DNA of 64,000 nucleotides from Treponema vincentii (GCF_010365865.1 NZ_CP048020.1:124001-188000); one strand, 5' to 3'; positions 41,992-51,988 are shown, counted from the stretch's first letter. A program made the numbers and translations. Notes: generated from the letters alone by a model not told the origin.

Positions 41992-43419
41992 ATGATTACC
42001 AGTGCACTTTTTTCGGATCTCTATGAGCTGACAATGGCTCAAGGTTATTTTAAACGCCAAAACAATCGGCCGTGCGTCTTTGATATGTTTTTTAGGCGCA
42101 ATCCGTTTAAAGGAGGCTACGCGGTTCTTGCAGGTCTTGAGCCGTTGCTCGAAGCGATTCAAGCCTTTCACTTTGATGACTCCGATATAGCCTACCTTGC
42201 GACTCTCCATCTTTTTGATGATGACTTTCTTAGCTATCTCAAGGATTTCCGCTTTTCAGGTTCGGTGTGGGCAATGGATGAAGGGAGCCTTATATTTCCC
42301 AGCGAGCCGGTACTGCGTATTGAAGCACCGATTATCGAAGCATTGCTTCTCGAAGGGCTTATCCTCAATACTATCAATTTTCAAAGTTTGATTGCAACAA
42401 AGACCGCCCGCATCTGGCTTGCGTCGGGGAAGTCTTCTATTATGGAATTCGGCTTGCGGCGTGCACAGGGGCCGGACGGCGCGATGAGCGCTACCCGTGC
42501 GGCTATTATCGGCGGGGCGGCCGGTACCAGCAATACACTCGGCGGAAAGCTTTACGGCGTACCGGTGATGGGTACTATGGCTCACGCATGGGTGATGTCT
42601 TTCCCCACTGAAGAAGAGGCGTTTGAACAATACGCCGCCATCTATCCCGATAAGTCGGTATTCCTTATCGACACGTACAACACGCTCGGTTCCGGCATCG
42701 AGGCGGCAATAAAAGTCGGGAAAAAACTGCAAGCGCAAGGGAAAAACTTCGGCGTCAGACTTGATTCAGGGGATATGCAGTATTTAAGTACCGAAGTACG
42801 GAAACGGCTCGACGCCGCCGGTTTACCCGAAGCCAAAATCTCCATTTCCAACGAACTAACCGAAGAAATTATCGAATCGCTCATTTTGAATAAAGCACCG
42901 ATTGACTCGTGGGGTGTCGGCACTCACATGGTAACCGGCGGGCAAGAGGCTTCGTTTACCGGTGTATACAAACTTGCTGCGCGTCAATCCGATGACGGAA
43001 CGTGGTTGCCGGTTATGAAGCTGTCGGATAATCCTGCAAAGATTACCAATCCGGGTATTAAGCAGGTGTGGCGGCTCTACGACAGTGATGGATTTTTTAA
43101 GGCTGATATTATCGGTTTGTATGATGAAACGCTCGATGCCGAAGCAATGAACACCTACTATCACCCGTTGAACGATTATCAAAGCTTTTCGTTTAAAGCG
43201 GCAAAGGCGGAACAATTACTCCACCTAAAAATTACCGACGGCGTCTACACCGGTAAAAAGGAAACACTTCAAGAGCTACATCAGCGGGCAAGCCGACAGC
43301 TGGAATGTTTACATCCGACTTCCCGCCGCCTGCTCAACCCGCACATCTACAAGGTGTCGCTTACAAAGACGCTCTTTGCAATGAAGCAGAAGCTGCTGCA
43401 TTCCCTGCGCCGCGGATAA
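41992..43419 (+). CDS. pncB: Nicotinate phosphoribosyltransferase
   Basis: A 475-residue NAPRTase that makes nicotinate mononucleotide from nicotinate and PRPP for NAD salvage. Diagnostic blocks: SALFSDLYELTMAQGY at the N-terminus, FDMFFRRNPFKGGYAVLAGLEPLL, MEFGLRRAQGPDGAMSATRAAIIGGAAGTSN, LIDTYNTLGSGIEAA, VRLDSGDMQYLS, WGVGTHMVTG. The start could be any of GTG 41986, ATG 41989 or ATG 41992. AGGAG at 41982-41986 fits ATG 41992 best by spacing. Stands after the fliA cluster in the same direction. Confidence 0.95.
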   Translation: MITSALFSDLYELTMAQGYFKRQNNRPCVFDMFFRRNPFKGGYAVLAGLEPLLEAIQAFHFDDSDIAYLATLHLFDDDFLSYLKDFRFSGSVWAMDEGSLIFPSEPVLRIEAPIIEALLLEGLILNTINFQSLIATKTARIWLASGKSSIMEFGLRRAQGPDGAMSATRAAIIGGAAGTSNTLGGKLYGVPVMGTMAHAWVMSFPTEEEAFEQYAAIYPDKSVFLIDTYNTLGSGIEAAIKVGKKLQAQGKNFGVRLDSGDMQYLSTEVRKRLDAAGLPEAKISISNELTEEIIESLILNKAPIDSWGVGTHMVTGGQEASFTGVYKLAARQSDDGTWLPVMKLSDNPAKITNPGIKQVWRLYDSDGFFKADIIGLYDETLDAEAMNTYYHPLNDYQSFSFKAAKAEQLLHLKITDGVYTGKKETLQELHQRASRQLECLHPTSRRLLNPHIYKVSLTKTLFAMKQKLLHSLRRG

Positions 43420-43473
43420 AACCGTATCGTCTGCAGCAGCTGTATAATCCGGCTGCTGTCCGGGCGCATTCCA

Positions 43474-44235
43474 TCAATAATTGATACTCAACGCTAAGCC
43501 GAATTGGTTGGGAGCGATGATAGGTACGGTATGAATAGACACTTCCGCTTTTGCCGGAGTCAGCGCTTCTTTAAGCGTTCTATTGTATTTTGATGTATGC
43601 ACACTTACGCTGATAATGGAAGCAAGTTTGTTTGCCAGAAAGACGCCGAATCCTGTTTGAACGATTATTTTGGAGATTTTCATTGTCTTATCAATTGATG
43701 AGAATGTGTCCGCTACTTGTTTGTCGTCTTGTCCTAATAGTAGAGCCGGTAATAAAAGAACGTACATAAGCCCCCCTCCTAAATAAATAGAGCCGGCAGT
43801 AACTATGGTACCGACTGCAAGGCTGTCTATTACCATATGTGTTATTCCGCCGACTCTATCTTTATTGATAAAGTTACCGATACCAAAGCCGAGTAAACAA
43901 TTAAATAGGAGCGGTTTCACATACCCCAGTCTGTATTGTCCTTGTATATCAAGCCGCCGTCCTTCGGGCAGCAGCAAGGCTTGCTGATTGATGAGCGCTT
44001 TGTTTTTAAAAAGTCCATCCTTAATCAGGTCATCAATCCGAATTTCTGCCATTGCCCCTTGTACTTCGGCTATTTTAGCAGGGGACATTTCCGATAAGGT
44101 CTCTGCCCCTATCGTTGTTTCTTGGGCAACGGTATTGCTTTGAACTGCTTCGTTTTCTTCTGCTTGAAGTAGCCCTTGCGGATAGGCCGTAAGAGCTATG
44201 CAGAATATAGTGCATAGAAATACATCTTTTTTCAT
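43474..44235 (-). CDS. Exported P13-family-like membrane protein
   Basis: A 253-residue protein with a signal peptide (about 1-24, ending LLQA) and an acidic spacer. A membrane region follows with several hydrophobic segments: LLFNCLLGFGIGNFINKDRVGGITHMVIDSLAVGTIVTAG and GGGLMYVLLLPALLLG. The FGIGNFINKD-GG pattern and the C-terminal NQFGLALSINY resemble the Borrelia P13 porin family. It may form an outer-membrane channel; identification is by motif only. ATG 44235 has AGGAGGATAAATATG upstream, a strong RBS. Confidence 0.7.
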   Translation of the reverse strand: MKKDVFLCTIFCIALTAYPQGLLQAEENEAVQSNTVAQETTIGAETLSEMSPAKIAEVQGAMAEIRIDDLIKDGLFKNKALINQQALLLPEGRRLDIQGQYRLGYVKPLLFNCLLGFGIGNFINKDRVGGITHMVIDSLAVGTIVTAGSIYLGGGLMYVLLLPALLLGQDDKQVADTFSSIDKTMKISKIIVQTGFGVFLANKLASIISVSVHTSKYNRTLKEALTPAKAEVSIHTVPIIAPNQFGLALSINY

Positions 44236-44259
44236 ATTTATCCTCCTTGTGTATAGGAT

Positions 44260-45588
44260 TTACACCCGTATTGCGCACAGGGTCGCGCGGTTCGTTTTAA
44301 AGTTCTTGTTAAAAAAGATGAAGTAATCTTTATACAGCACATTTGCCTCGTTCCCCCATGCGATGATACTTTTATCCACACCTAACAACTTCCCTGTCTT
44401 TGCATCGAATACCCGCAGCCCGTCTATATGGGTTACAATATACGCTTTCCCATCCTTTACTACCGGATACGTACTGCTTGTTCCGCTTACCGGATGGAAA
44501 CCCCACAGGAATTTAAGCGTCTTTGCATCGATGCAAACGAGAGAATATACAAGGTCTTTAGACATTCCTGTTTGCGAAGCGGTTTCCGTGGAACCTACGG
44601 TGGTGTAATACAATCTGCCGTCGTCATACCAAATACCGCATAAAGATACGGTCGGAATCATCAACGGCTGCGTGTATGGCGGGTCTTTTTCATCATCGTA
44701 TCGGGTAAGGACTTCTCCGGTATGTTTATCAACTCGCAGTAAGGCTGTTACATCAAGCATGTACAAGATATTGTCTTTAATAATCAAATCATTGTTAACT
44801 CTTCCTTGCAATCCATGTAATTCTTTTTCCCATTTTACCGTTTCACTTTGTAGATCAATTGCTACCAGTGTGCTGTATCCATCAGGATGTTTTATGTTAA
44901 AAGTATTAAAGAAAAGTATATTGCCATCGATGATTGGTGCTGACCAGAAGGTACATTGGCGCCAATCAGCTTTGGTGTATAGACTGCGCGGAACACGGAT
45001 TTGTATTGCCCCGTTTTGCGTGTAATCGATTGTATCTAAATCAAGTTTTAAAAGGTGTGCATTAATAGATCCGGGGTCTCCTGCACTTCCCCAATACAGC
45101 GCAGTTCCATCCGTTACAATTGTTTTAAGCTTATATCTATTGTGAAGCGCTTCCTGTTCCGTCGTTCCTACCTGTATCCGCGCTAATCGTGTACCGTCAA
45201 TATCTGAATAACAATAAATAATACCATTTTTGCGCATAAAATAGAGCTTATTATCGGCTTTTACGATATTTGACGAGTACCATTGATGTCCATCAAATAT
45301 TTGATCTGCCTTCCATACATAAGCGCCGGTTTCCATATCTATTTTTATCAGCTGTACTCCATCCTCTTTTTCTCTTTCAATATTCTGAAGAAGGTATAAA
45401 TAGTTGTCTGCAGTGTATGCTTGAGAATGAATTTGCATTCCATCCAGTTTTAGCTGCCAAGCATAATTAGGAGTATAGGACGGTTCTCTTTCCGTATCCT
45501 TCTGTTTATTACTATTGAACAGCAAATCGCAGGAAGAACATGCGGTAAGCAATAAGGCTGATAAGATAAAAAGTGAGTATTTCTTCAT
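44260..45588 (-). CDS. Lipoprotein with a PQQ-like beta-propeller
   Basis: A 442-residue lipoprotein. The signal sequence MKKYSLFILSALLLTA ends at a lipobox LTA-C. The rest consists of repeated blades: NYAWQLKLDGMQIHSQ, VQLIKIDMETGAYVWKADQ, LYFMRKNGIIYCYSDIDGTRLARI, LVAIDLQSETVKWEKEL, LYMLDVTALLRVDKHTGEVLTRY, LVCIDAKTLKFLWGFHP, AYIVTHIDGLRVFDAKTGKLLG. These carry the [AV]-x-D-xx-T-G-xxxW pattern of PQQ/BamB-like propellers. It is probably a scaffold rather than a dehydrogenase. ATG 45588 is used rather than an in-frame upstream start because the signal peptide begins here and GGGAGCACACTT precedes it. Confidence 0.88.
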   Translation of the reverse strand: MKKYSLFILSALLLTACSSCDLLFNSNKQKDTEREPSYTPNYAWQLKLDGMQIHSQAYTADNYLYLLQNIEREKEDGVQLIKIDMETGAYVWKADQIFDGHQWYSSNIVKADNKLYFMRKNGIIYCYSDIDGTRLARIQVGTTEQEALHNRYKLKTIVTDGTALYWGSAGDPGSINAHLLKLDLDTIDYTQNGAIQIRVPRSLYTKADWRQCTFWSAPIIDGNILFFNTFNIKHPDGYSTLVAIDLQSETVKWEKELHGLQGRVNNDLIIKDNILYMLDVTALLRVDKHTGEVLTRYDDEKDPPYTQPLMIPTVSLCGIWYDDGRLYYTTVGSTETASQTGMSKDLVYSLVCIDAKTLKFLWGFHPVSGTSSTYPVVKDGKAYIVTHIDGLRVFDAKTGKLLGVDKSIIAWGNEANVLYKDYFIFFNKNFKTNRATLCAIRV

Positions 45589-45651
45589 AAGTGTGCTCCC
45601 TTTGAACTGTTGCGGCAGCAACAGCTTCTGCAACAGTTCCTATTAAAGTTC

Positions 45652-46533
45652 TTACCGAATCCCTTTTCCTTGCTCTATCATACTCGTAATCTCCTCTTGC
45701 ACTTCTTTTGGCGGCATACCGGTACCGTTATAATTGAAAATTTCCGCATGATTGTAGTTAAAGGTTTCATAACCCCTCGTCTGGTCTCCTACAATTTTCC
45801 CGTGTACACTCTTCGGGATATACTGGCTTTCCTTTGCAACAAGGCCGTCGTGTTCGGATGAGCCGAGCAGGTTATTTACGCGGCTGTCGAAGTTCCAGCA
45901 ATATTCACGCGCCTTGACACAGGCTGCCGCATAGCGGGGACTTCCCGTAAATAAGCCGACAATCCCCACGCATTTTACAATATGAATACCTTCCGCAGCG
46001 GCAAAAAATCCTCCTGTTACGTTCAGCACTGTACGTATACCTTTTTCTGTACTTCCGGCTATACTCAATACATTGTTTTTTGTACCGGCGATATAGCCTA
46101 TCGGAATGTTTTCAGGTAGTTTAGACGTATGCTTATATCCAATGTATGTGCTATACACAGGACTATACTGCCAACGCAACGCCCAATACTTCCATTCCCA
46201 GCGGTTTGTTACCCTTTCCCATCCCAAGTGCCGGGTCGTGCCGGTTTGTACCTGATAGGAATACGGTTTTGATTCTATAACATTTTGCTTTATAAAATCG
46301 CTTTGCGGTATCATATCCCGAATTTCGCAGTAGTCATTTAAGGTAGCTTGCTCTGCTGCTGCTGTTGTTGCTTGTAAAGCCGGTTTTACCCATTGGCTTA
46401 GTCCAGGGTGCTTATCTAATATGAAATTAATGAGCCACCACCCCAATTTATTGAACTCTCGTTCATCAAAACCGGCAAAATATTTACCACAACCATTGAT
46501 ATTTCTGGAAAACAAAATAACCGTAATTATCAT
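45652..46533 (-). CDS. C-terminal half of a lipase/esterase-like alpha/beta hydrolase
   Basis: A 293-residue reading frame whose middle and end resemble the latter half of secreted lipases. EIRDMIPQSDFIK is the type of segment after the nucleophile region. LLGSSEHDGLVAKESQ would supply the acid (Asp) and FNYNHAEIFN the catalytic His. No GxSxG nucleophile elbow or signal peptide is present, and the ATG at 46533 lies inside the end of the upstream lipoprotein gene in another frame. It is probably a truncated or frameshifted remnant. The hydrolase assignment rests on motif spacing only and is tentative. Confidence 0.5.
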   Translation of the reverse strand: MIITVILFSRNINGCGKYFAGFDEREFNKLGWWLINFILDKHPGLSQWVKPALQATTAAAEQATLNDYCEIRDMIPQSDFIKQNVIESKPYSYQVQTGTTRHLGWERVTNRWEWKYWALRWQYSPVYSTYIGYKHTSKLPENIPIGYIAGTKNNVLSIAGSTEKGIRTVLNVTGGFFAAAEGIHIVKCVGIVGLFTGSPRYAAACVKAREYCWNFDSRVNNLLGSSEHDGLVAKESQYIPKSVHGKIVGDQTRGYETFNYNHAEIFNYNGTGMPPKEVQEEITSMIEQGKGIR

Positions 46534-47212
46534 CTACAAGTAAAGGAATCGTTTCCAAAAGCCTGATGGTTTTTATTGATGTGTTCGGAGTTGAGCCTAG
46601 TGAATATGTCCTGAGTACTGCATCCCGTTCCGGTTCTGTACTGTTAAAATAAATTGTTGTTAATGCATCTTTATACTCATCATTATACATGGTGCCATTT
46701 AAAATACTCTTATAATCAGCAGCATTAATCCTTAATTTTAATTTCGATTTTATGATCATAAAAAAACTGCGAGGATTTGAATTATATCGCAAATCCATGT
46801 ATGCTGCTTTTCCATTTTTGATAGTAATTTTTTTCCCGTCTTTGAAAACTATTGGATAAATATTCTCAGATTCAGAAAAATTATCAATATCTTGAAAGTA
46901 GGTTCCGGGAACAAACTTTGAAGATACATAACCGATTTTTCCCTCAGCGTAAAGTTTACTAATATCTTGAAAACTTTTGTTCAAAATGGGATTGCTTTCT
47001 TCAATTGGCTGAATATCATTAATGGAACATTTATTAAAGACAGATTTTGTTTTCTCAGAAATAAATTCAACAGTTAACGGACTTTCTGTCATGTTCAGAA
47101 CATAAAACTCTGCCGTATGTTCACTCATATCCGTTACTTGTATGCATGAACTAAAGGAAAAACATAAAACAACAACTAAAACCAATGCACGTATAAAATC
47201 TTTTATTTTCAT
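46484..47212 (-). CDS. Treponemal lipoprotein of unknown function
   Basis: A 242-residue lipoprotein. Signal sequence MKIKDFIRALVLVVVLCFSF ends at lipobox FSS-C (Cys 23). The rest is soluble with no domain I recognise: YVLNMTESPLTVEFISEKTKS, IKNGKAAYMDLRYNSNPRSFFMI and a terminal NYGYFVFQKYQWLW. The last 50 bp overlap the lipase-like ORF in a different frame, so the C-terminus may be altered by a frameshift. ATG 47212 lies 17 bp after a small lipoprotein gene in the same direction. Confidence 0.75.
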   Translation of the reverse strand: MKIKDFIRALVLVVVLCFSFSSCIQVTDMSEHTAEFYVLNMTESPLTVEFISEKTKSVFNKCSINDIQPIEESNPILNKSFQDISKLYAEGKIGYVSSKFVPGTYFQDIDNFSESENIYPIVFKDGKKITIKNGKAAYMDLRYNSNPRSFFMIIKSKLKLRINAADYKSILNGTMYNDEYKDALTTIYFNSTEPERDAVLRTYSLGSTPNTSIKTIRLLETIPLLVDDNYGYFVFQKYQWLW

Positions 47213-47228
47213 TTATAACCTCTCTTTT

Positions 47229-47363
47229 CTAAAATATTCCAACGCTCAGCTTTACCCTGCTCAACGGTTCATAAAGCTGCGATGTCCCGTCCACTGAATT
47301 TTTGCAGGACGCTGCTACAAGCAGAGCCGACAGAATAAAAAGATACAATACTTTTCTTTGCAT
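47229..47363 (-). CDS. Small lipoprotein
   Basis: A 44-residue predicted lipoprotein, MQRKVLYLFILSALLVAAS-C, with lipobox VAAS-C followed by a 25-residue mature tail (KNSVDGTSQLYEPLSRVKLSVGIF). The hydrophobic signal resembles that of the PQQ-propeller lipoprotein (FILSALLLTAC). AAAGGAGTGATT precedes ATG 47363. It may be a full small lipoprotein or the 5' stub of a longer one. First in a run of minus-strand lipoprotein genes. Confidence 0.65.
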   Translation of the reverse strand: MQRKVLYLFILSALLVAASCKNSVDGTSQLYEPLSRVKLSVGIF

Positions 47364-47574
47364 AATCACTCCTTTGCATCCGTACGTGCAGTTTACAAAC
47401 TGCGATTTGAACAAGTTCTTGTTCATAACATAAACACTCGCCGTCCCAAAACCGAACCGACGCGTATTCCGCTTCTCTATACTCAAGCGTAAAGGAGCTT
47501 TTCTCTGTCGTCAAGCGAAAATTCTGCAAAGAACCGGAGTTCTTAAAAAAAAAGAACTTTCGGTTCTCTTTTTT

Positions 47575-47609
47575 CGGGGTTGTTTAAAAAACGGTCTGAC
47601 GTGTTTGTC
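47575..47609 (+). repeat. Terminal fragment of the dispersed foldback element
   Basis: CGGGGTTGTTTAAAAAACGG followed by TCTGACGTGTTTGTC resembles the end of the 4225-4316 copy (GCGGGGTTGTTAAAAAATG and TCTGATGCGTTTGCC). It sits just downstream of the restored end of the LuxR gene. Confidence 0.5.
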
Positions 47610-47618
47610 TTGATGACC

Positions 47619-48364
47619 TTATTGAATTAATTCATGCTGCTGTATAAAAATGAGAAAGGCATGATAATTCGCAACGTTCAGCGCTTTGTAAATTTCGGTC
47701 ATTTCTTTTTTTTTATCACCGATTCCGAAATACAAAGTTTGTCGCCGATTTGTTTGAAGGTAATACCCTCCGCCGCTAAGCAAAGGCATTGATGCTGCCG
47801 CTCGGTTAACCGGAGCGAAGATACGTGGATGGGAGTTTTTCGTGTATAATAGTGTTTTAAATCATCTGCAAACAGGACAAACAGGGCAGCTGCCATAAAA
47901 AAACCAAGCCCAATGTGCAGCAAGGAAAGCATAAAAGCGGTGCTCCCATGCCGAAACCACTGGGTAATCAAAACAGCTGCAAAGCTGCCGCCTAACACAC
48001 TAATCTTATATCGGATATATGTTTTAAAGAAATTCGCTTTTAATAGAATGAGTAATCCCGCCAGATATAAAGAAAGTCCGAGCAAATTGCCGCCATGATA
48101 AATATTGACCAATCCTGCAATCAAACACGGAAACGTATACAGGATGATGAAGCGGGGTTTGATTGCGATATAACCGAGCATAACCGCACATAAAATATTG
48201 GATAATCTGATCAGCCTATCTGACGGAAGAACGGAAATATACTGCAATACAATGACGGCAACGGTAACGGGTAGCATGATAAGAGCCACAAGCCGGGATT
48301 TTTTTATGAGAGTTTGGGTATAGATAAAATGCCGTATTTCTTCTATAGGTTGTTTAGTGCGCAT
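47619..48364 (-). pseudogene. Membrane-bound LuxR-type regulator, HTH truncated by a poly-A frameshift
   Basis: A membrane sensor with about six helices (LVALIMLPVTVAVIVLQYI ... LLHIGLGFFMAAALFVLF) followed by a LuxR/GerE DNA-binding domain: SSLRLTERQHQCLCLAAEGITFKQIGDKLCISESVIK. As written, nine A (T at 47706-47714) lead to KKKK and a stop at 47699, which cuts off the last HTH helix. Seven or ten A would continue as ...EMTEIYKALNVANYHAFLIFIQQHELIQ to 47619, a normal GerE end. ATG 48364 is chosen over GTG 48565 because AGAGGA precedes it and the upstream part runs through a hairpin repeat. It may be phase-variable. Confidence 0.75.
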
Positions 48365-48557
48365 AGAAGCATTCCTCTTGCCGATCGGTATTCCATATAG
48401 CATACCGGTTAAAACCGGAACCGTAAAGTCCTTGCCGATGGCTTTTATCAATGCCAATACCGCGGGATGAATTGCTTGCGGACAACCCGGAAATAACCGG
48501 TACCCGGACAATCCGCAAGCTGATTCGTGCGAGGGGATTGATTCCTGCCGTTTTTCT

Positions 48558-48575
48558 ACCGCCACGGATGGCAGT
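48558..48575 (+). repeat. Single short GGA-loop hairpin
   Basis: ACCGCC-ACGGAT-GGCAGT, the same as the short forms at 25786-25803 with one mismatch in the outer stem. It lies upstream of the LuxR start and next to the end of the endonuclease-like gene. Confidence 0.55.
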
Positions 48576-48587
48576 TGTGCCTCTCTT

Positions 48588-49637
48588 TTAATCGCGTATT
48601 TCGAAGCGGAAGCCGAGCGGTAAATGGTCTGAATACCCTTCGCCGGTCAGCACATTGTATCTGACCGGTTTACCGTCTTCAATCAGCGGCGGTTCATACA
48701 ATACAAAAAACAGCAGCGGTTCGATATAAGCCTGTCCCGTATCCGAAGCGTTTTCTGAAACCTCGTAATCGCTCGTACCACTCTCGTAGAAAATATGATC
48801 GATTTTCTCCCACGAATTTTTAAAGTAATAGCTGCCGTTCGGCTGTGCGCCCGCTTCGTTCTCTGTTCTATAGCTCGATACGTTCCAACACACCGGAAAA
48901 TCAGACAGCTGATTAAATTCTTCCAATGTCTGATTAAAGTCTCCGCATACGACAAAGGGGATATCCGGATTTCTTTCTCTGTGTTCTTGAATTTTTTTTA
49001 TCAACTGAGCTTCTTGTTGAGCGCGGACGACTGCACTGTCGGAACCACCGGTTTTTGATTTCCAATGCACGGCAAAAACGGTTAATAACTGCGGCTTATC
49101 TTTGCTCCCCGTATTCAATACCACCTCAATTAGCGGACGCAGCGACACCCTTTTTTCGGTCTGCAAGCGATGTACAAAATAGCGTTCAACAGGATACTTA
49201 CTCAAAATCACCGTAGTAAAGGCGCCTTTATCCGAATGCGGCGGGCATACTGCATAGGGATAATTTTCTCCATTCGGTAGTTGTTTACAGAAGTCCTCAA
49301 TCACGCGGTTACTTTCAACCTCCTGCAAGACCACGATATCAGGCAACCGGTCTTTTTTCCCTGTCAGCTTTTCTCCTGCTGCAAATATGGTGCCTTTAAG
49401 CCGTTCGAGGCGGGCTTTGTACTTCTGAGCTGTCCATCGGGATTTACTCCCTTTGTATTCTTTAAACTCGGTACCGTCCTCTACGGCGTCAAAGAATGTC
49501 TGCGTGTTATACGTAACGAGTGTAACAGGCTCATTAAACTGCCTATCCGTAAGGGGAGTACACCGCGTGCATTGTAGAAAGAAAACGCCCACGGCAATGC
49601 AGGCAAAGAACGGAAATAACAATCGTTTAAGTTTCAT
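48588..49637 (-). CDS. Endonuclease/exonuclease/phosphatase-family lipoprotein
   Basis: A 349-residue protein. Signal sequence up to VFFLQ-C gives a lipoprotein Cys at 23. The EEP fold is marked by VTLVTYNTQTFFD, DIVVLQEVESNRVI (metal Glu), TVFAVHWKSK (His), FVVCGDFNQTLEEF (catalytic Asp-x-Asn), IDHIFYES and SDHLPLGFRFEI (catalytic Asp-His). All catalytic residues are present. It may act on nucleic acids, phosphoinositides or sphingolipids at the cell surface or periplasm; the substrate cannot be fixed. ATG 49637 has GGAGGTTAAGCC upstream. Confidence 0.92.
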   Translation of the reverse strand: MKLKRLLFPFFACIAVGVFFLQCTRCTPLTDRQFNEPVTLVTYNTQTFFDAVEDGTEFKEYKGSKSRWTAQKYKARLERLKGTIFAAGEKLTGKKDRLPDIVVLQEVESNRVIEDFCKQLPNGENYPYAVCPPHSDKGAFTTVILSKYPVERYFVHRLQTEKRVSLRPLIEVVLNTGSKDKPQLLTVFAVHWKSKTGGSDSAVVRAQQEAQLIKKIQEHRERNPDIPFVVCGDFNQTLEEFNQLSDFPVCWNVSSYRTENEAGAQPNGSYYFKNSWEKIDHIFYESGTSDYEVSENASDTGQAYIEPLLFFVLYEPPLIEDGKPVRYNVLTGEGYSDHLPLGFRFEIRD

Positions 49638-49847
49638 GGCTTAACCTCCGGCTCTTATATAGAGCACGAGACGCAAAATGGCTATAAAATCAGGCTTGAA
49701 AAAACATATTTCATGTATTAAAATACGAAAATCAGTTCCAATAAAAAGTACTTTGGACACGTCACAGAAGCAATAGTTATAAATTGCAATAGAATCTTCT
49801 ATAAAAAATTTTATAAAAGAGGGAAAAGTATTGAGAGGAGTAATAGT

Positions 49848-51929
49848 ATGATAACTAATCTTGTGTATTCCGTATTGGTGCTTGTTCTTGCGGGGAGCAT
49901 TGCAGCATTGCTGTATGCCTTTGCAAAAACGCGCTGGATTAACCGGCAGCCGGTAGAGAACGATGACTTACGGCGCATCAGCGGGTATATCTCGGAAGGA
50001 GCAATGGCTTTTTTGAACCGCGAATATAAGGCATTGGTGCCTTTTATTGCAGCGGTTGCTTTGTTTTTGGCTGCCGGGAATAAAGGCGAGCTTAAAATGG
50101 AAGCGCTTACTTTCGTATTGGGCGCAGCAGTATCCCTGTTGGCAGGATTTATCGGTATGAAGGTTGCAACTGCGGCAAATGCGCGCACGGCGCAGGCGGC
50201 AAAAAACGGCGGTCTTACCCCGGCATTAAAGGTTGCATTCTCCGGCGGCAGCGTCATGGGTATGAGCGTTGTCGGTCTTGCGCTATTCGGATTTTTTATT
50301 GTAATGCTTATAGGAACCCTGACTTACGGAACGGATATCAAGACTTTTTATAATATAACGCTACCGCTTGGAACCGCCTTTTCGCTTGGCGCTTCCTCAG
50401 TCGCGCTTTTCTCTCGTGTCGGCGGCGGTATCTTTACCAAAGCGGCGGACGTCGGTGCAGACTTGGTCGGTAAGGTAGAAAAAAACATTCCCGAAGACGA
50501 CCCGCGCAACCCTGCCACTATTGCGGATAACGTCGGTGATAACGTCGGCGACGTTGCAGGTATGGGGGCAGACCTCTTTGAATCCTTTGTCGGTTCGCTG
50601 ATTGGAGCGATGATTCTCGGTTTAACCGTCGTCGCTTCCGATTCCCTTAAATTAAAGCTTATGGTATTGCCGCTTTTGATTGCGGTTTTGGGTATTGTTG
50701 CATCCTTAGTCGGAACGATATTTGTACGTGCAAAACCGGGAAGCGATCCTCAAAAAGCGTTGAACGCCGGTACCTTCGGCGCGGCAATCCTGGCAACTGT
50801 TTTCTTGTTTATCGTATTGAAGTTCTTTATCGGCGAAGAAACCTTTAATGGAACCGCCGGTATGTACCATATCTTCGGCGCAACGATTACCGGTCTCGCC
50901 TCCGGCGTTCTTATCGGGCTTTTAACCGAGTACTATACCGGTACGGGCAAGAAGCCGGTTGTTTCGATTATGAATTCATGCGAAACAGGCGCCGCAACAA
51001 CGATTATTACCGGTCTCGGCGTCGGTATGCGCAGTGCATTCCCGACCATCGTATTGATCGGAGCGGCAATCTGGGGCAGCTTCAGCTTGGCAGGCCTCTA
51101 CGGTGTCGGTATTGCGGCAGTCGGTATGCTGGTTACGCTCGGTATTCAACTTGCCGTCGATGCTTACGGCCCCATCGCGGATAACGCAGGCGGCCTTGCT
51201 CAGATGGCGGAGTTCCCGGGCGAAGTACGTGAAATTACCGACAGCCTCGACGCCGTCGGAAACACTACCGCTGCAATCGGGAAGGGTTTTGCTATCGGTT
51301 CCGCAGCATTAACCGCTATCATCCTTTTCACCTCATTTAAAGAACATACCGGCGTCGATATTGTCGATATTACGAATATTCCCGTTCTGACCGGTATCCT
51401 GCTGGGCGTTGCGGTGCCGTTCCTCTTCTCCGCTATGGCGATGTCCGCAGTCGGTAAAGCCGCGTACAAGATGATAGAAGAAGTGCGCAGTCAGTTTAAA
51501 AATAAGCCCGGCATTTTGAACCACACCGAAAAGCCGGACTATAAGCGCTGCGTAGACATCAGTACGCAGGCCGCTATCCGCGAAATGGTTATCCCCGGCC
51601 TTGTTGCCATTATCACACCGATTTTAGTCGGCTTTGTCGGCGGCCCGGCGATGCTTATCGGGTTATTAACCGGCGTTACCGGCTCTGGCGTTGTACTCGC
51701 CATCTTTATGGCAAATTCGGGCGGCGCATGGGATAACGCAAAGAAGATGATTGAATCGGGCAGCGGCGCAGGCAAAGGCTCCGAAGCGCACAAGGCCGCC
51801 GTTGTCGGCGATACGGTTGGCGATCCCTTCAAAGATACCGCCGGTCCTTCGATCAATATTTTGATAAAGCTGATGTCGATGGTCTCATTGGTTATCGCAC
51901 CGATGCTGAAAACTTTCTGGGGCTTATAA
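49848..51929 (+). CDS. hppA: Membrane-bound ion-pumping pyrophosphatase, K+-dependent type
   Basis: A 693-residue, ~16-helix pyrophosphatase that couples PPi hydrolysis to ion transport across the inner membrane. The catalytic signature is [46 protein letters not shown], and a second PPi-site block is [23 protein letters not shown]. In the motif [20 protein letters not shown], Ala replaces the Lys of K+-independent enzymes, so this should be K+-dependent. DLFES is compatible with Na+ or H+ pumping; I cannot decide. ATG 49848 follows GAGAGGAGTAATAGT. The 210 bp upstream hold only AT-rich promoter-like sequence. Confidence 0.95.
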   Translation: MITNLVYSVLVLVLAGSIAALLYAFAKTRWINRQPVENDDLRRISGYISEGAMAFLNREYKALVPFIAAVALFLAAGNKGELKMEALTFVLGAAVSLLAGFIGMKVATAANARTAQAAKNGGLTPALKVAFSGGSVMGMSVVGLALFGFFIVMLIGTLTYGTDIKTFYNITLPLGTAFSLGASSVALFSRVGGGIFTKAADVGADLVGKVEKNIPEDDPRNPATIADNVGDNVGDVAGMGADLFESFVGSLIGAMILGLTVVASDSLKLKLMVLPLLIAVLGIVASLVGTIFVRAKPGSDPQKALNAGTFGAAILATVFLFIVLKFFIGEETFNGTAGMYHIFGATITGLASGVLIGLLTEYYTGTGKKPVVSIMNSCETGAATTIITGLGVGMRSAFPTIVLIGAAIWGSFSLAGLYGVGIAAVGMLVTLGIQLAVDAYGPIADNAGGLAQMAEFPGEVREITDSLDAVGNTTAAIGKGFAIGSAALTAIILFTSFKEHTGVDIVDITNIPVLTGILLGVAVPFLFSAMAMSAVGKAAYKMIEEVRSQFKNKPGILNHTEKPDYKRCVDISTQAAIREMVIPGLVAIITPILVGFVGGPAMLIGLLTGVTGSGVVLAIFMANSGGAWDNAKKMIESGSGAGKGSEAHKAAVVGDTVGDPFKDTAGPSINILIKLMSMVSLVIAPMLKTFWGL

Positions 51930-51988
51930 AAGAAGATCTCTGTATAGAACTTGCGGTAATACGCTCCGATGGGTGTAAACCGCAGGGC

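Noticed and set aside
43433-43457. CAGCAGC/GCTGCTG hairpin as terminator between pncB and the P13-like gene
   Set aside because: No T run follows on either strand and the stem is only 7 bp, so termination is not supported.
48365-48565. Longer start (GTG 48565) for the LuxR-type gene
   Set aside because: The extra 67 residues cross a GGA-loop hairpin and another palindrome near 48480-48525; the ATG at 48364 has a proper RBS and leads straight into the first membrane helix.
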